A stretch of 64,000 nt of DNA, taken from positions 744,001 to 808,000 of the forward strand of contig NZ_JAKLTM010000002.1 in NCBI RefSeq assembly GCF_022012305.1. The letters are read 5' to 3'. This document shows, in pieces, positions 55,666-64,000 of the stretch. The notes under the pieces were generated by a model. The model was not told where the DNA came from. It made no database searches and worked only from the letters and a program-made list of their open reading frames with translations. Both the position numbers and the translations under genes were made by a program. Source of the DNA: Ramlibacter paludis (GTDB lineage Bacteria; Pseudomonadota; Gammaproteobacteria; Burkholderiales; Burkholderiaceae_C). Numbering within the stretch: the stretch's first letter is position 1; the number at the start of each line of letters is the position of its first letter.

Positions 55666-58600
55666 GGGTTGGTTACGCCTTGTGGCTTGGCAGGATACAA
55701 GGGAACAGCTGCGCCGGGGCCGCCTGGGTTGTAGCGGAACCCGCCTGGCATGTGAGCATCCATATGACGAGTTTTAGGCAGAGGAATTGTCACGGGCAAA
55801 CCAGCGATGTGATGCGGAGTAATGCGCTCACCAACCAAGCCTGCATCCTCAGGAAACACCTTGATCCACGCCTCGTCCACCTTGGGCCGCAGACCCTTCG
55901 CGATGAATTGTCGATTGGTCGTACTCAGAATCTCGCCGTAGCCCAGATCGTCCCATAAATCGCGGAGCTGCCGCATGTCTGCATCGTTCCTTCGAATTAC
56001 GCCCATGCGGGTTGCGTTGGAAGGCGACGGACTGACCGGTTCGACTGTGAGTCCATTGGCTGCGGCTCGCCGCAACGTGGAGTAGATTCCTACGCCTGGA
56101 ACAGGTGCCGGCAATCCCCCAACCTCGGCCGTGCGAAGCGCCACCGACATGATGGCGGCTCGACCCGAACTAGTTCCCAACGTGGCCTGCGCAAGGAAGT
56201 TGACCCCGTTGACCAGCGCTGTACCCGCCGCCAGAGCAACTCGCCCGGCCAACGTGACCGCCCTAGTCGCGCCCGCACCAACGGGGAACGCGATCACACT
56301 TGCAACGTCCATCGCATTGGATTTCACGCCGCCGAACTGGAAACTGTTGTATGACTTGCCGTCGTATTCAACAGAGGAGCGCGCCATCGAATCCAGATTC
56401 GCCGTGATTCGATCAGAGTCATTCGCCAAGGCAAGCATCCCCAGCAAACCACCCATCGCTTCCGGGCTTGTACGAATGCCGTGGGAGCTACTCATCGCCA
56501 TAGAGAGCGCCACAGCACTTTCGGGCGTCGGATTGCTCAGAAGTGTTCCAAGCGCAACCCCTGCGTTCTGGACCATCGGCGGCTTGAGCCAGCCGCCCTC
56601 ATTTGCCCACGCCTCGTAACGCGAAATCAGAGCATCACGCAACTTTGGGTTCTGAGCGGTGTACTCCACCACTTCCTTGAACGTACCCAAGCTTTCCTGA
56701 TAGACCTCGGCGGCCTGTTGCTGCTGGATGGGCGTTGCGTATTCCGGTGCACCCGTCTGCGTAGCAGTCAGGATGCCTGACCAAGCCGCAGTAAAGCGAG
56801 TCGTCGGACTCGGCCGGCTCTGCATCGGACCCGCAACGAGCGAAAGCTCCTCCAAATCGATTAACGAAGGTGGCCTGCTGGAGACGCCATTTTTCTCCGA
56901 TCCTGCCACTCGCGTAGCACTGTCCCTCATCGCTTCAGTAATGCTCTCCCCCAACGCATTGCCAAACGCATCCACCGCAACCTGCTGCACCGTCACCCTC
57001 CCCCCGCGAGCAGCCGCAGCCGCCCCGCCCGCAACAAGCCCCGCGAGCAAGCGTTTTCCGAGCTGGTTACCAAGTTCCGCATCCTTGAAGGCAGGGGAGT
57101 CCATCTCCAGAGCGCTCTCCATCGCCCGGCCCGTCGCCGTGCCAACCGCACTCGCAGCAACTCCCCTCCAGTCGAACCTCTGTTGCAAGCCGACCGCCAC
57201 GGAGATGCCCTGCGACAGGGCGTTCGCAACCACCGCGCGAGCTACCGGTGCCCCTACGCCGAATCCGGAGAACATGCTCGGCGCAAGTCCGGCGGACACC
57301 CCTCCGCTGATTGCAGATCCAGCGACGCTTTTCCAGCTGATGCTTTGCTGCTGGCCGATCACGACCCCGAAAGCCTGGCTCGCCAGGCTACCGGCCGCCG
57401 CACCGATGGCGCCGGACGCAACCGTGATGAGCGTCTGCGTGAACGACGCTGCGCTGGCTGCAGCAGCAGTGCAACTGACAGCCCCTGCCCCTGCCGTAGC
57501 AGCTGCTCCCGCCCCGGCGGCAGCGCCGCCTCCGGCTGCTACCGCACCACCCGCGGCCGCGCCCTCCCCTACGGCAGCAAGAGCGGTCCCCAACCACTTC
57601 GCGGTGGCGCCCTGCGACATGATCGTGACCACAATGGCGATGAACAGCATCAGAACCTGACCCATCCCCCCACACGCCCCCTGCGGCCCCGCCGGCATCG
57701 GCAGTGCCGGCGACTTGTCGCCCTCGATCCGCGACGGGTCGTAGGGCTTGAAGGTCGTGGCGTTGTTGCTGATGGTCGAGACGCGATTCGGAATGTTCAG
57801 CGTCTGGCCGACCTTCAGGTCGCTGCTCGAGGCCAGGCCATTGGCCTCGGCGATGCGGTACCAGAGGGAACTGTCGCCATAGGCGCCCCGGGCGATGGCC
57901 TGCAAGGAGTCGCCATCGCGCACCGTGTAGGCGCCTGGACTCGGCGCTGGATAGCTGGCGCTGATTCGTGCGTAGCCGAAGTCGAAGTCCGCCACGTCGG
58001 CGAACTTGGGGATGGTCGTGGTTCCCCACGTCGGCGCAACCTGGTCGACGCCGGCGCCGTAGATTCCGAGCACCTCGCCGTTCACGATGAATTGCCGCTG
58101 GACCTTCCCGCCCTGGTTGACGAAGAGCGCGCGGCCGTTGGCGTCGTTGACGAAGCTGCGGTCGTTGAGGCTCTCGCGCGAGTCCGTGATGCGGAACAGG
58201 AAGCCGTTGGCGTCGTATTCCTGCGTGGTGGTCCCGTTGCCGTTCTTCGTGGACACCGCCCTGGTCGTCTTGCCCTGGTAGCCTTCGAAGAAGTCGGGCG
58301 TGGATGTGTACTCAGTGACGCCCCCGCCTTCGTGGCTCTTGACGACATAACTGCGCACGTTGCCTGCGGGATCGTAGCCATCCGCAGCGAGGGTGGTGGT
58401 TCCGTCCGTGTACGGCTCCCTCGTGTCCCAGCTGATGTCCGCCTTCGCCGTGTTGCTGTCGCTCTTGAAGATGCGCTGGTGCAGCATCCGCCCATTGGTG
58501 TCATAGCTGTTGACCCGCGTTTCCTTTCCGTTCATCTCGCCGGGCGCGAGCCCCGCGTTGAGCAGATCGGCGACCTGCGAGGGCAGCCGGCCGCCAGGCC

Positions 58601-61600
58601 CCGACTGCACGACGCGGTCGGCGGCGTCGTAGAAGCGCAGGTCGATCTGGAAGCCGTCCTTCACCACGCTCTGCAAACGGTTCAATTTGTCGTAGCGGTA
58701 TTCCTCGGTGGTTTCTCCCGTCGTCTGGGTGTAGATCAGGGACGTGTTGAGGTAGATCGCCGAGCCGTCCTCGTTGTAGCCCGCCAGCGGTGAGCCTCCG
58801 CCCGAGGTCAGGACCTTGTTGCCCCAATAGGTGTCGCTGGTGCGATTGCCGTTGTAGTCGTACTTGATGCGATGGCCTTGCGTGCCCAGAGTGGTCCCTG
58901 CGGCATCGAGCGCATCGACGACCTTCTGCCGGTTCATCTCGTCGAAGACGAAGTAGCGGTCGGTGGCATTCCACACTTCGCTGTTGACGCCTTGGTAATC
59001 GACGTTGGTGGTGATGTGCGTGCGGTTGCCTACCGCGTCGTAGTCCATCGTGACGTGCGCGCGTCCGTCCGCCACATCGCGCAGGTTCCCCGTGGCGTCG
59101 TACGCCATGTGGTTGTCCTGGTAGGTCACACCCGCCTGCACGACCCTTTCCTGGATGCGCCGGCCGCTCAGGTCGTAGGCGTAGGTCGTGGTCTTGTCGA
59201 GTGTCCAGTCGCGGATCGACGTGACCTGGCCCGCCGCGTCGTAGTAGTAGCTGATGGACTGGGTGCGCCCGCTGCCCTGCCAGACCAGGTTGCGCGCGTT
59301 GTCGTACACATACTGGAAGCGCACGCCGCCCAGGTCGGTATGGTCCTTGAGCAGGCCGAAGTAGTCGTAAGCCCAGGTGGACGAGCGCCCATTCGCATCG
59401 ACTTCGGCAATCTTGCGCCCCTGTGCGTCATAGGCCGCGCGCACCGCCTGGCCCATGGGCTGCTTCGTCTGCACGAGGTTGCCGCGCAGGTCGTAGGCAT
59501 AGGCAATGCGCTCGCCGTTGCCGTTGGTCTGCGTCAGCTTGCGTCCCAGCTGGTCGTACGTCCACTGATCAACGATGTTCTTCGTGACGATCCATTCGGC
59601 ACCCCAGGCGTTGGCGCGATAGACAGCCGCATCGGCCTTGGTCGTGGCCAGCAGGCGACCCAGCTTGTCGTAGCTGAAGCTCGCCGAATTTCCCATCGCG
59701 TCGGTGGTCGCCACCCGCTCGCCGAACGCGTTGTAGGAATGACGGACCACGCCCGTGTCCGCGTGGATCTCCTGAACCAAGTTGCCGCCGGCATCGAAGA
59801 CTTGCCGATTGACGAAGCCCCGAGCATCCTTGACCGCCACCTGCCGCCCCAGGAGGTCGTAGGTGATCGTCGTCACCGCGCCCGGCTTGCCCTCGGCATT
59901 GGGCTGTACCTGCTGCGTGAGCTGGTTGTGCGCGTTGTACCTGTACGTTGTTTTCCAGGAGGCCGTACGCGGGTCGCTGATTTCGGTGACGTTGCCCCAA
60001 CGGTCGGTCTTCTGCCACACCGTCGGCCGCCGCCAACGCTGGTCGCCGTTGATGCCGGCTGCCTGCGAGATCTGGCCGCTGGTGCCGGCAGTGAGCGCGG
60101 CAGACGCACCGGCGGTCGTGACGCTGGCGCTGAATTGCGCCGTTCCCCAGGGTGTCAGGTGGGCAGGCACGAAAGGCAGATAGGTGACGTCGAGGCGCGG
60201 CGTGGGTGCGGTGCCCGCCTGCCAGACCTGCTTCGCCTGATTGACGTAGCTGACGTCGTAGACGATCTGGCCCTGATCGGTCCGCGCGTACACCGGCGTC
60301 TGACCTACCAATTGAAGGTAGGTGTAGGTCTCGGGAAGCATCTGCGTTTCCCAGTGGCCGGAGGCGATCATGATCCACTCGCCATCCAGGAACTTGGAAG
60401 TCGGTGTGTCTTCGACCCACACCTGGGTCGGCACCAGGCGCGTGCCGTCCGCGATCGCGTACTTGGGTTCGTAGTGGTCGATCACCGGGGTGTAGACCGC
60501 AACATCCACGTAGACGGTGGTGGGGGTGCTTGGGCCCTGGGCGAAAACGGTCAGGGTGGCAGTGGCCCGGGCCGAAGGCGGCACGCCGGCGAGGATTTCG
60601 ACCTCGTAGGTGCCGGCCGGAATCGAGCCGAGGGGCGCCCTTTGCGTCCCCGTGAAACCGGAAGGACCCAGGGACTGCCCGACGTTGTCAATCGGCAGGT
60701 CGACCCAGGCGCCGCCCAGGGCGCGGTAGTGCGCTACATGGGCATTGGCGGCACCCCAGACGAGCAGCGGTGCGACCGTGCCGCCGAAAGTCTCGATCCA
60801 CGGCCCCGAAATGACGGGCAGGTACTGATCGGGCACCCAGGCAGGCGGGGCGGGCGGCACGACCGTGAACGTGCCGATGGCGTGCGCGGTCGGTGTCGAC
60901 TGGCCCCCAGGTGTCCACAGCAGCTCGAACTGGTAGGTCCCGCCGGCGAGGTTGGCCGTGTCGACACCGTCGTAGCTGCCATTGCCGCGAGGCGCAATTG
61001 TGAGCGGGGTCCACGCGCCTGTGCTCCCGCTGGCGCGGTAGTAAAACGTCTGGGTGTAACCCGCGGCAGGCTTGGCCCAGGCGAGGACACCGGCGCCCAT
61101 GGCGCCATACCCGATCGGCGCCGTGATCGGACTGAGTGGAGGCGCCGTGATCGCGACATTGCCGGTGGCGATCACCCGCGGCGCGTCGCCCACGGGCGAC
61201 GCTGTGACACGATATTCGTAACTGCCCACGCCGAGGCCGCGCGCGTCGAACCGGTAGCCGCTGCCGAAAGGGACGAGGCCGGCCGTCCACCAACCGGCAT
61301 CGCCCGTGGTGCCGGCGACGCGCATCTGCAGCGCGATTGCCGTCCTGATGTCCGGCGGCGCCGCAACGGTGATCTCGCTGGCGCCATAGCCGGGAGTCTG
61401 GTCGATCACCACCTGCCAGTTGCCGTAAGTGTCCTTCTTCCAAACCACCATCCTCGTGATGGCGTCGATGCCGACGTCCGCGTATTCTTCCGTCAGCTCC
61501 TCTTGCCAGACCAACTGGACACCCTGGGCGGCGGCGTCGCCCTGGAAAATGCCGGACGTGTAAGTACGGGTCGTCTGGCCGGCGTAGGCGAGCACCGGCT

Positions 61601-64000
61601 CGCCCTCGCGGTCCTGCGGGATCTTGAGCAGTGGTGTGCGGTACTCGATGCTGACCTTGACGTCGCCGCTCCCCAGTGCCGCCAGGCTGTTCCACGTCAG
61701 CGCCACCACGTTGGCGCCCAACCCGACCGCGTAAGCATCCTTGGCGCTCGCGTTCACTGTTGCCATGGTGTATTGCCGCAGCACCGACACTCCTCCCTGG
61801 GATTCGGGGCGTACGGCTTCGACCTTGGAGCTCACATGTCCGAGCGCGTCGTATCGGGTATCCACGCGGCGCGTGTAAGGGTTGGCCGCCGCCGCCTGCG
61901 CGTTGGCGAACTGGGTGACATCGCCGTTGTCGATGCCATAGCCGGAGCTGCTGATCTCCGCGGTGACGTTGCCGACGGCGTCGAACAGCCGGATGCGGGC
62001 GACGCCGGTGCCGCTGTTGGTGCGCCAGAGGCGGCCGGCATTGTCGTACTCGAAGAACTCTTCCGGCGTGCCCTTGGTTCCCTTGCGGACCACCTCGCCG
62101 AAGGCGTTGTACTCCACGCTGCTGGCGACGAAACCGCCGGGGTCTCCGCCCAGGGTTGCCGGGGCGGGCGTGCGCGTCTCGACCAGCTGGCCCAGCTTGT
62201 CGTAGAGGTTGACTTCGAAGGCGGTACGCGTGACGCCCTCGTTGTCGGTGACGTTCCGCCACTGCTTGGCAACGTGCCCGTAGGCGTCGTACATGGTGAC
62301 GACGCTGCCACCGTTGAGGTGGGTGGCATCCTGCGACTGGATGCTGCGGCCGAACTTGTCATAGGTAGCCAGCGTCAACCGATCGTTGACGCTGTCGGGG
62401 GCGGCCACGCTGTAGCCGCCTTCCCAGGGCTGGGAGGCGCCTTTGGCCCAGTCGACTTTCACCAGCACATTGCCGTAAGCGTCGCGGCGGAAGCTGGAGA
62501 GCGGAATGATGGCAGCGCCCGTCACCGTGCTGTTGCGGCTGGGCGAGGCCACGGCGCTGATACGGCCCAGGGCATCGTAGTAGGTGTAGGTCGCCCCGCC
62601 CTCGGCATCGGTGACCCGCACCTGGTTGCCTACGGCGTCGTAGCCGTACGTGGTAGTGGCTGTAAGGGTCGCCCCATCGAGGGACTTGCTGGTTTCGACG
62701 GCGGTCACTTTCCGGTCCAGCCGGTCGTAGCCGTAGCTGTACGAACGGTCGTCGGCGCTTGCAGCCGTCGGGTTGGGATTCGCGTACTGCGTTTCCGCCG
62801 TCAGGTTGCCGCGGGCATCGAAGGCACGCTGCGTCAGGTAGCCCATGGCATCGACGGTTTCGGTCTCGCGGCCGGCCCGGTCGAATTTGTGCTGCGTGGT
62901 CAGCCACTCCTGGGTCAGGCTGTTGCGGAGAGTCGACTCCTGCACCCGCTGCCCGAAAGAGTCGTAGGCGTAACGCGTGGTCTTGGCGGTGATCGCGTCC
63001 TGCTTTCCGGCCGGCGCGCCGGCGTCGTACACATAGACGGCCGGCTCCGCGATCTCCGTGACGCGGCCAGCGCGGTCGTACCCGCGCGTGAGCGTCCTGT
63101 CCCTCGAGTGGTCGACGCCCGGCGCGTTGAGCGCAGCTTCCACCGTGGTCCTGGTGATGTTTCCCGGCAAGGACGGCGCCACCGCGTAACGCACCAAGAC
63201 CAGCACGTCGCCGTACGCATTGCGGGTATAGCCGGTGACGAAGCCGAGCGCGTCGATTTCATAGGCGACCCGGCCCATGACGTCGTAAACCTTCTGGCTG
63301 GTCGCGCCGCCTATGTCTCGGCCGATGATGGCATTGCCCAGCGTGTCGTAGACGGTCTGCGTTTCCAGGGACTTGCCGACGGCACGATCCGTGGCTGCGT
63401 CATAGACTTCGACTTGCGGATGTATCGCCCGCACCTGACGGCCGACGGCGTCGTATTCGTAGCGCGTTGTGCGCTCCTCCCCTCGGCCCAGCGCCTCGGT
63501 TCGCTCGGTGAGGTTGCCCAGGGCGTCGTAGCCCAGGCGCGTCACGATCCTGGCTCTGGGGGTCGCGATCTCTTCGAGGTTGCCCAACAGGTCCGGCGTT
63601 ACCCGCGTCACCTCGATCTCCGGCGTGGTCTCGGTCAGCATCCGCCCGGCGGCGTCATAGGTGTAGGTCCACTGGAATCCGCGCTTGTTGAGGAAACCGT
63701 ACTTGCGGCCGAGGGCGTCGTAGCCGTACCACTCCGTGTTGCCGAATGCGTCCGTGACGCTCACTCGCTGGCCGGCGGCGTTGTAGCCGAAGGACTCGAC
63801 GACGTCGGCGGACGCGTCGGCCACCACGGCCGCAGCGATGGATGCAGCGACGCTGGGCGTCGCCGCAATCGGCCTGGCGTAGCGGGTGGTGCCCGTGAGC
63901 TGTCCGAGTGCGTCGTAGCGGCTGGCGGTGACGGCGCCCAACGGATCGACGCTGTAAACCCTTCGTCCAGCGCTGTCGTAGGCACTGCGCTCGACACGGT
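55662..64000 (-). CDS. RHS/YD-repeat polymorphic toxin with LysM and C-terminal HNH-like domain (5' end outside window)
   Basis: At least 2779 residues; the frame stays open to the window edge (…RSAYDSAGRRVYSVDPLGAV) and is therefore truncated at its start. From about 63990 to 58070 it is mostly YD repeats (YDALGRKYG, YDAAGRMLTE and many others), interrupted at about 61790-60010 by roughly 590 residues without repeats containing Ig/FN3-like beta-sandwiches. A LysM domain (about 57935-57790: YTVRDGDSLQAIARGAYGDSSLWYRIAEANG) and a hydrophobic segment (VLMLFIAIVVTIM) follow, then Gly/Ala-rich helices. The C-terminal 100 residues (RKxLRPKVDEAWIKVFPEDAG..., ERITPHHIAGLPV, HMDAHMPGGFRYNPGG) have the His pattern of an HNH/endonuclease-VII-type nuclease. 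It precedes its immunity gene by a 4-bp overlap. Confidence 0.9.
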   Translation of the reverse strand, partial: RVERSAYDSAGRRVYSVDPLGAVTASRYDALGQLTGTTRYARPIAATPSVAASIAAAVVADASADVVESFGYNAAGQRVSVTDAFGNTEWYGYDALGRKYGFLNKRGFQWTYTYDAAGRMLTETTPEIEVTRVTPDLLGNLEEIATPRARIVTRLGYDALGNLTERTEALGRGEERTTRYEYDAVGRQVRAIHPQVEVYDAATDRAVGKSLETQTVYDTLGNAIIGRDIGGATSQKVYDVMGRVAYEIDALGFVTGYTRNAYGDVLVLVRYAVAPSLPGNITRTTVEAALNAPGVDHSRDRTLTRGYDRAGRVTEIAEPAVYVYDAGAPAGKQDAITAKTTRYAYDSFGQRVQESTLRNSLTQEWLTTQHKFDRAGRETETVDAMGYLTQRAFDARGNLTAETQYANPNPTAASADDRSYSYGYDRLDRKVTAVETSKSLDGATLTATTTYGYDAVGNQVRVTDAEGGATYTYYDALGRISAVASPSRNSTVTGAAIIPLSSFRRDAYGNVLVKVDWAKGASQPWEGGYSVAAPDSVNDRLTLATYDKFGRSIQSQDATHLNGGSVVTMYDAYGHVAKQWRNVTDNEGVTRTAFEVNLYDKLGQLVETRTPAPATLGGDPGGFVASSVEYNAFGEVVRKGTKGTPEEFFEYDNAGRLWRTNSGTGVARIRLFDAVGNVTAEISSSGYGIDNGDVTQFANAQAAAANPYTRRVDTRYDALGHVSSKVEAVRPESQGGVSVLRQYTMATVNASAKDAYAVGLGANVVALTWNSLAALGSGDVKVSIEYRTPLLKIPQDREGEPVLAYAGQTTRTYTSGIFQGDAAAQGVQLVWQEELTEEYADVGIDAITRMVVWKKDTYGNWQVVIDQTPGYGASEITVAAPPDIRTAIALQMRVAGTTGDAGWWTAGLVPFGSGYRFDARGLGVGSYEYRVTASPVGDAPRVIATGNVAITAPPLSPITAPIGYGAMGAGVLAWAKPAAGYTQTFYYRASGSTGAWTPLTIAPRGNGSYDGVDTANLAGGTYQFELLWTPGGQSTPTAHAIGTFTVVPPAPPAWVPDQYLPVISGPWIETFGGTVAPLLVWGAANAHVAHYRALGGAWVDLPIDNVGQSLGPSGFTGTQRAPLGSIPAGTYEVEILAGVPPSARATATLTVFAQGPSTPTTVYVDVAVYTPVIDHYEPKYAIADGTRLVPTQVWVEDTPTSKFLDGEWIMIASGHWETQMLPETYTYLQLVGQTPVYARTDQGQIVYDVSYVNQAKQVWQAGTAPTPRLDVTYLPFVPAHLTPWGTAQFSASVTTAGASAALTAGTSGQISQAAGINGDQRWRRPTVWQKTDRWGNVTEISDPRTASWKTTYRYNAHNQLTQQVQPNAEGKPGAVTTITYDLLGRQVAVKDARGFVNRQVFDAGGNLVQEIHADTGVVRHSYNAFGERVATTDAMGNSASFSYDKLGRLLATTKADAAVYRANAWGAEWIVTKNIVDQWTYDQLGRKLTQTNGNGERIAYAYDLRGNLVQTKQPMGQAVRAAYDAQGRKIAEVDANGRSSTWAYDYFGLLKDHTDLGGVRFQYVYDNARNLVWQGSGRTQSISYYYDAAGQVTSIRDWTLDKTTTYAYDLSGRRIQERVVQAGVTYQDNHMAYDATGNLRDVADGRAHVTMDYDAVGNRTHITTNVDYQGVNSEVWNATDRYFVFDEMNRQKVVDALDAAGTTLGTQGHRIKYDYNGNRTSDTYWGNKVLTSGGGSPLAGYNEDGSAIYLNTSLIYTQTTGETTEEYRYDKLNRLQSVVKDGFQIDLRFYDAADRVVQSGPGGRLPSQVADLLNAGLAPGEMNGKETRVNSYDTNGRMLHQRIFKSDSNTAKADISWDTREPYTDGTTTLAADGYDPAGNVRSYVVKSHEGGGVTEYTSTPDFFEGYQGKTTRAVSTKNGNGTTTQEYDANGFLFRITDSRESLNDRSFVNDANGRALFVNQGGKVQRQFIVNGEVLGIYGAGVDQVAPTWGTTTIPKFADVADFDFGYARISASYPAPSPGAYTVRDGDSLQAIARGAYGDSSLWYRIAEANGLASSSDLKVGQTLNIPNRVSTISNNATTFKPYDPSRIEGDKSPALPMPAGPQGACGGMGQVLMLFIAIVVTIMSQGATAKWLGTALAAVGEGAAAGGAVAAGGGAAAGAGAAATAGAGAVSCTAAAASAASFTQTLITVASGAIGAAAGSLASQAFGVVIGQQQSISWKSVAGSAISGGVSAGLAPSMFSGFGVGAPVARAVVANALSQGISVAVGLQQRFDWRGVAASAVGTATGRAMESALEMDSPAFKDAELGNQLGKRLLAGLVAGGAAAAARGGRVTVQQVAVDAFGNALGESITEAMRDSATRVAGSEKNGVSSRPPSLIDLEELSLVAGPMQSRPSPTTRFTAAWSGILTATQTGAPEYATPIQQQQAAEVYQESLGTFKEVVEYTAQNPKLRDALISRYEAWANEGGWLKPPMVQNAGVALGTLLSNPTPESAVALSMAMSSSHGIRTSPEAMGGLLGMLALANDSDRITANLDSMARSSVEYDGKSYNSFQFGGVKSNAMDVASVIAFPVGAGATRAVTLAGRVALAAGTALVNGVNFLAQATLGTSSGRAAIMSVALRTAEVGGLPAPVPGVGIYSTLRRAAANGLTVEPVSPSPSNATRMGVIRRNDADMRQLRDLWDDLGYGEILSTTNRQFIAKGLRPKVDEAWIKVFPEDAGLVGERITPHHIAGLPVTIPLPKTRHMDAHMPGGFRYNPGGPGAAVPLYPAKPQGVTNP

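Noticed and set aside
63939..63941. TTG as the start codon of the RHS gene
   Set aside because: The frame continues without stop to the window edge with typical YD-repeat sequence, so the true start lies outside.
55662..64000. CRISPR array in the repetitive region
   Set aside because: The repeats are diverged protein-coding YD repeats of variable length with no identical direct repeats and spacers.

Overview
The window is GC-rich chromosomal DNA with short intergenic gaps. It looks like a Burkholderiales (Comamonadaceae-type) beta-proteobacterium. This is inferred from the BPSS1780-family membrane protein, a type-II homoserine kinase next to polA, and the hairpin repeats typical of these genomes; nothing in the window names the species.

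Positions 1-20155 are mostly housekeeping genes: a ZIP metal transporter, a dienelactone-hydrolase-like enzyme, a 4-oxalocrotonate-tautomerase-like protein, polA, homoserine kinase, a FecR-domain protein, a TPR protein, uvrD, guaC, an M24 aminopeptidase, exonuclease III, tRNA-Ala(CGC) and tRNA-Lys(CTT). Between guaC and tRNA-Ala lies a small, apparently catabolic group: an alpha/beta hydrolase diverging from a GntR-FCD regulator, a PhyH-type dioxygenase and a Gfo/Idh-type oxidoreductase with a SAF-like end. A near-perfect 20-bp palindrome sits at the regulator's start codon.

Positions 20294-54894 hold the main feature, a complete-looking extracellular contractile injection system (eCIS, Afp/PVC/MAC-like). 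A sigma-54 activator (20294-21565) is followed by a well-spaced -24/-12 promoter (21695-21710) and then 21 same-strand, mostly touching or overlapping genes. In order these are a small winged-helix-like protein, a DUF4255 cap/terminator, an unknown, sheath, tube, second sheath, second tube, an Afp7-like adaptor with LysM-like domain, a 57-aa protein, the VgrG-like hub and spike as separate genes, a protein with a membrane hairpin, gp25, the Afp11-like baseplate protein, an Afp12-like tail-I protein, a candidate tape-measure protein, the AAA+ ATPase (Afp15-like), an Ala-rich helical protein, two related accessory proteins of 311 and 1236 aa, and a 2329-aa protein. The 2329-aa protein carries two tandem copies of a module with a DUF4157 domain (HELAH motif), an HNH-like DHIxELQ motif and a long beta-repeat region. 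It is the likeliest cargo, or a cargo fusion.

Positions 55216-64000, on the opposite strand and convergent with the eCIS operon, hold the 3' part of a very large RHS/YD-repeat polymorphic toxin. It has a beta-sandwich insert, a LysM domain, a hydrophobic segment and a C-terminal HNH-like (PHH) domain. A 149-aa acidic protein, presumably its immunity protein, overlaps it by 4 bp. The toxin tip and immunity gene are visibly less GC-rich than the RHS core, as expected of an exchangeable cassette. The 5' end of the RHS gene lies beyond the window.

Proposed working model (inference): the enhancer-binding protein activates sigma-54 RNA polymerase to make the whole injection particle with its giant DUF4157 payload in one transcript. 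The neighbouring RHS toxin is either a second cargo or an independent competition weapon.
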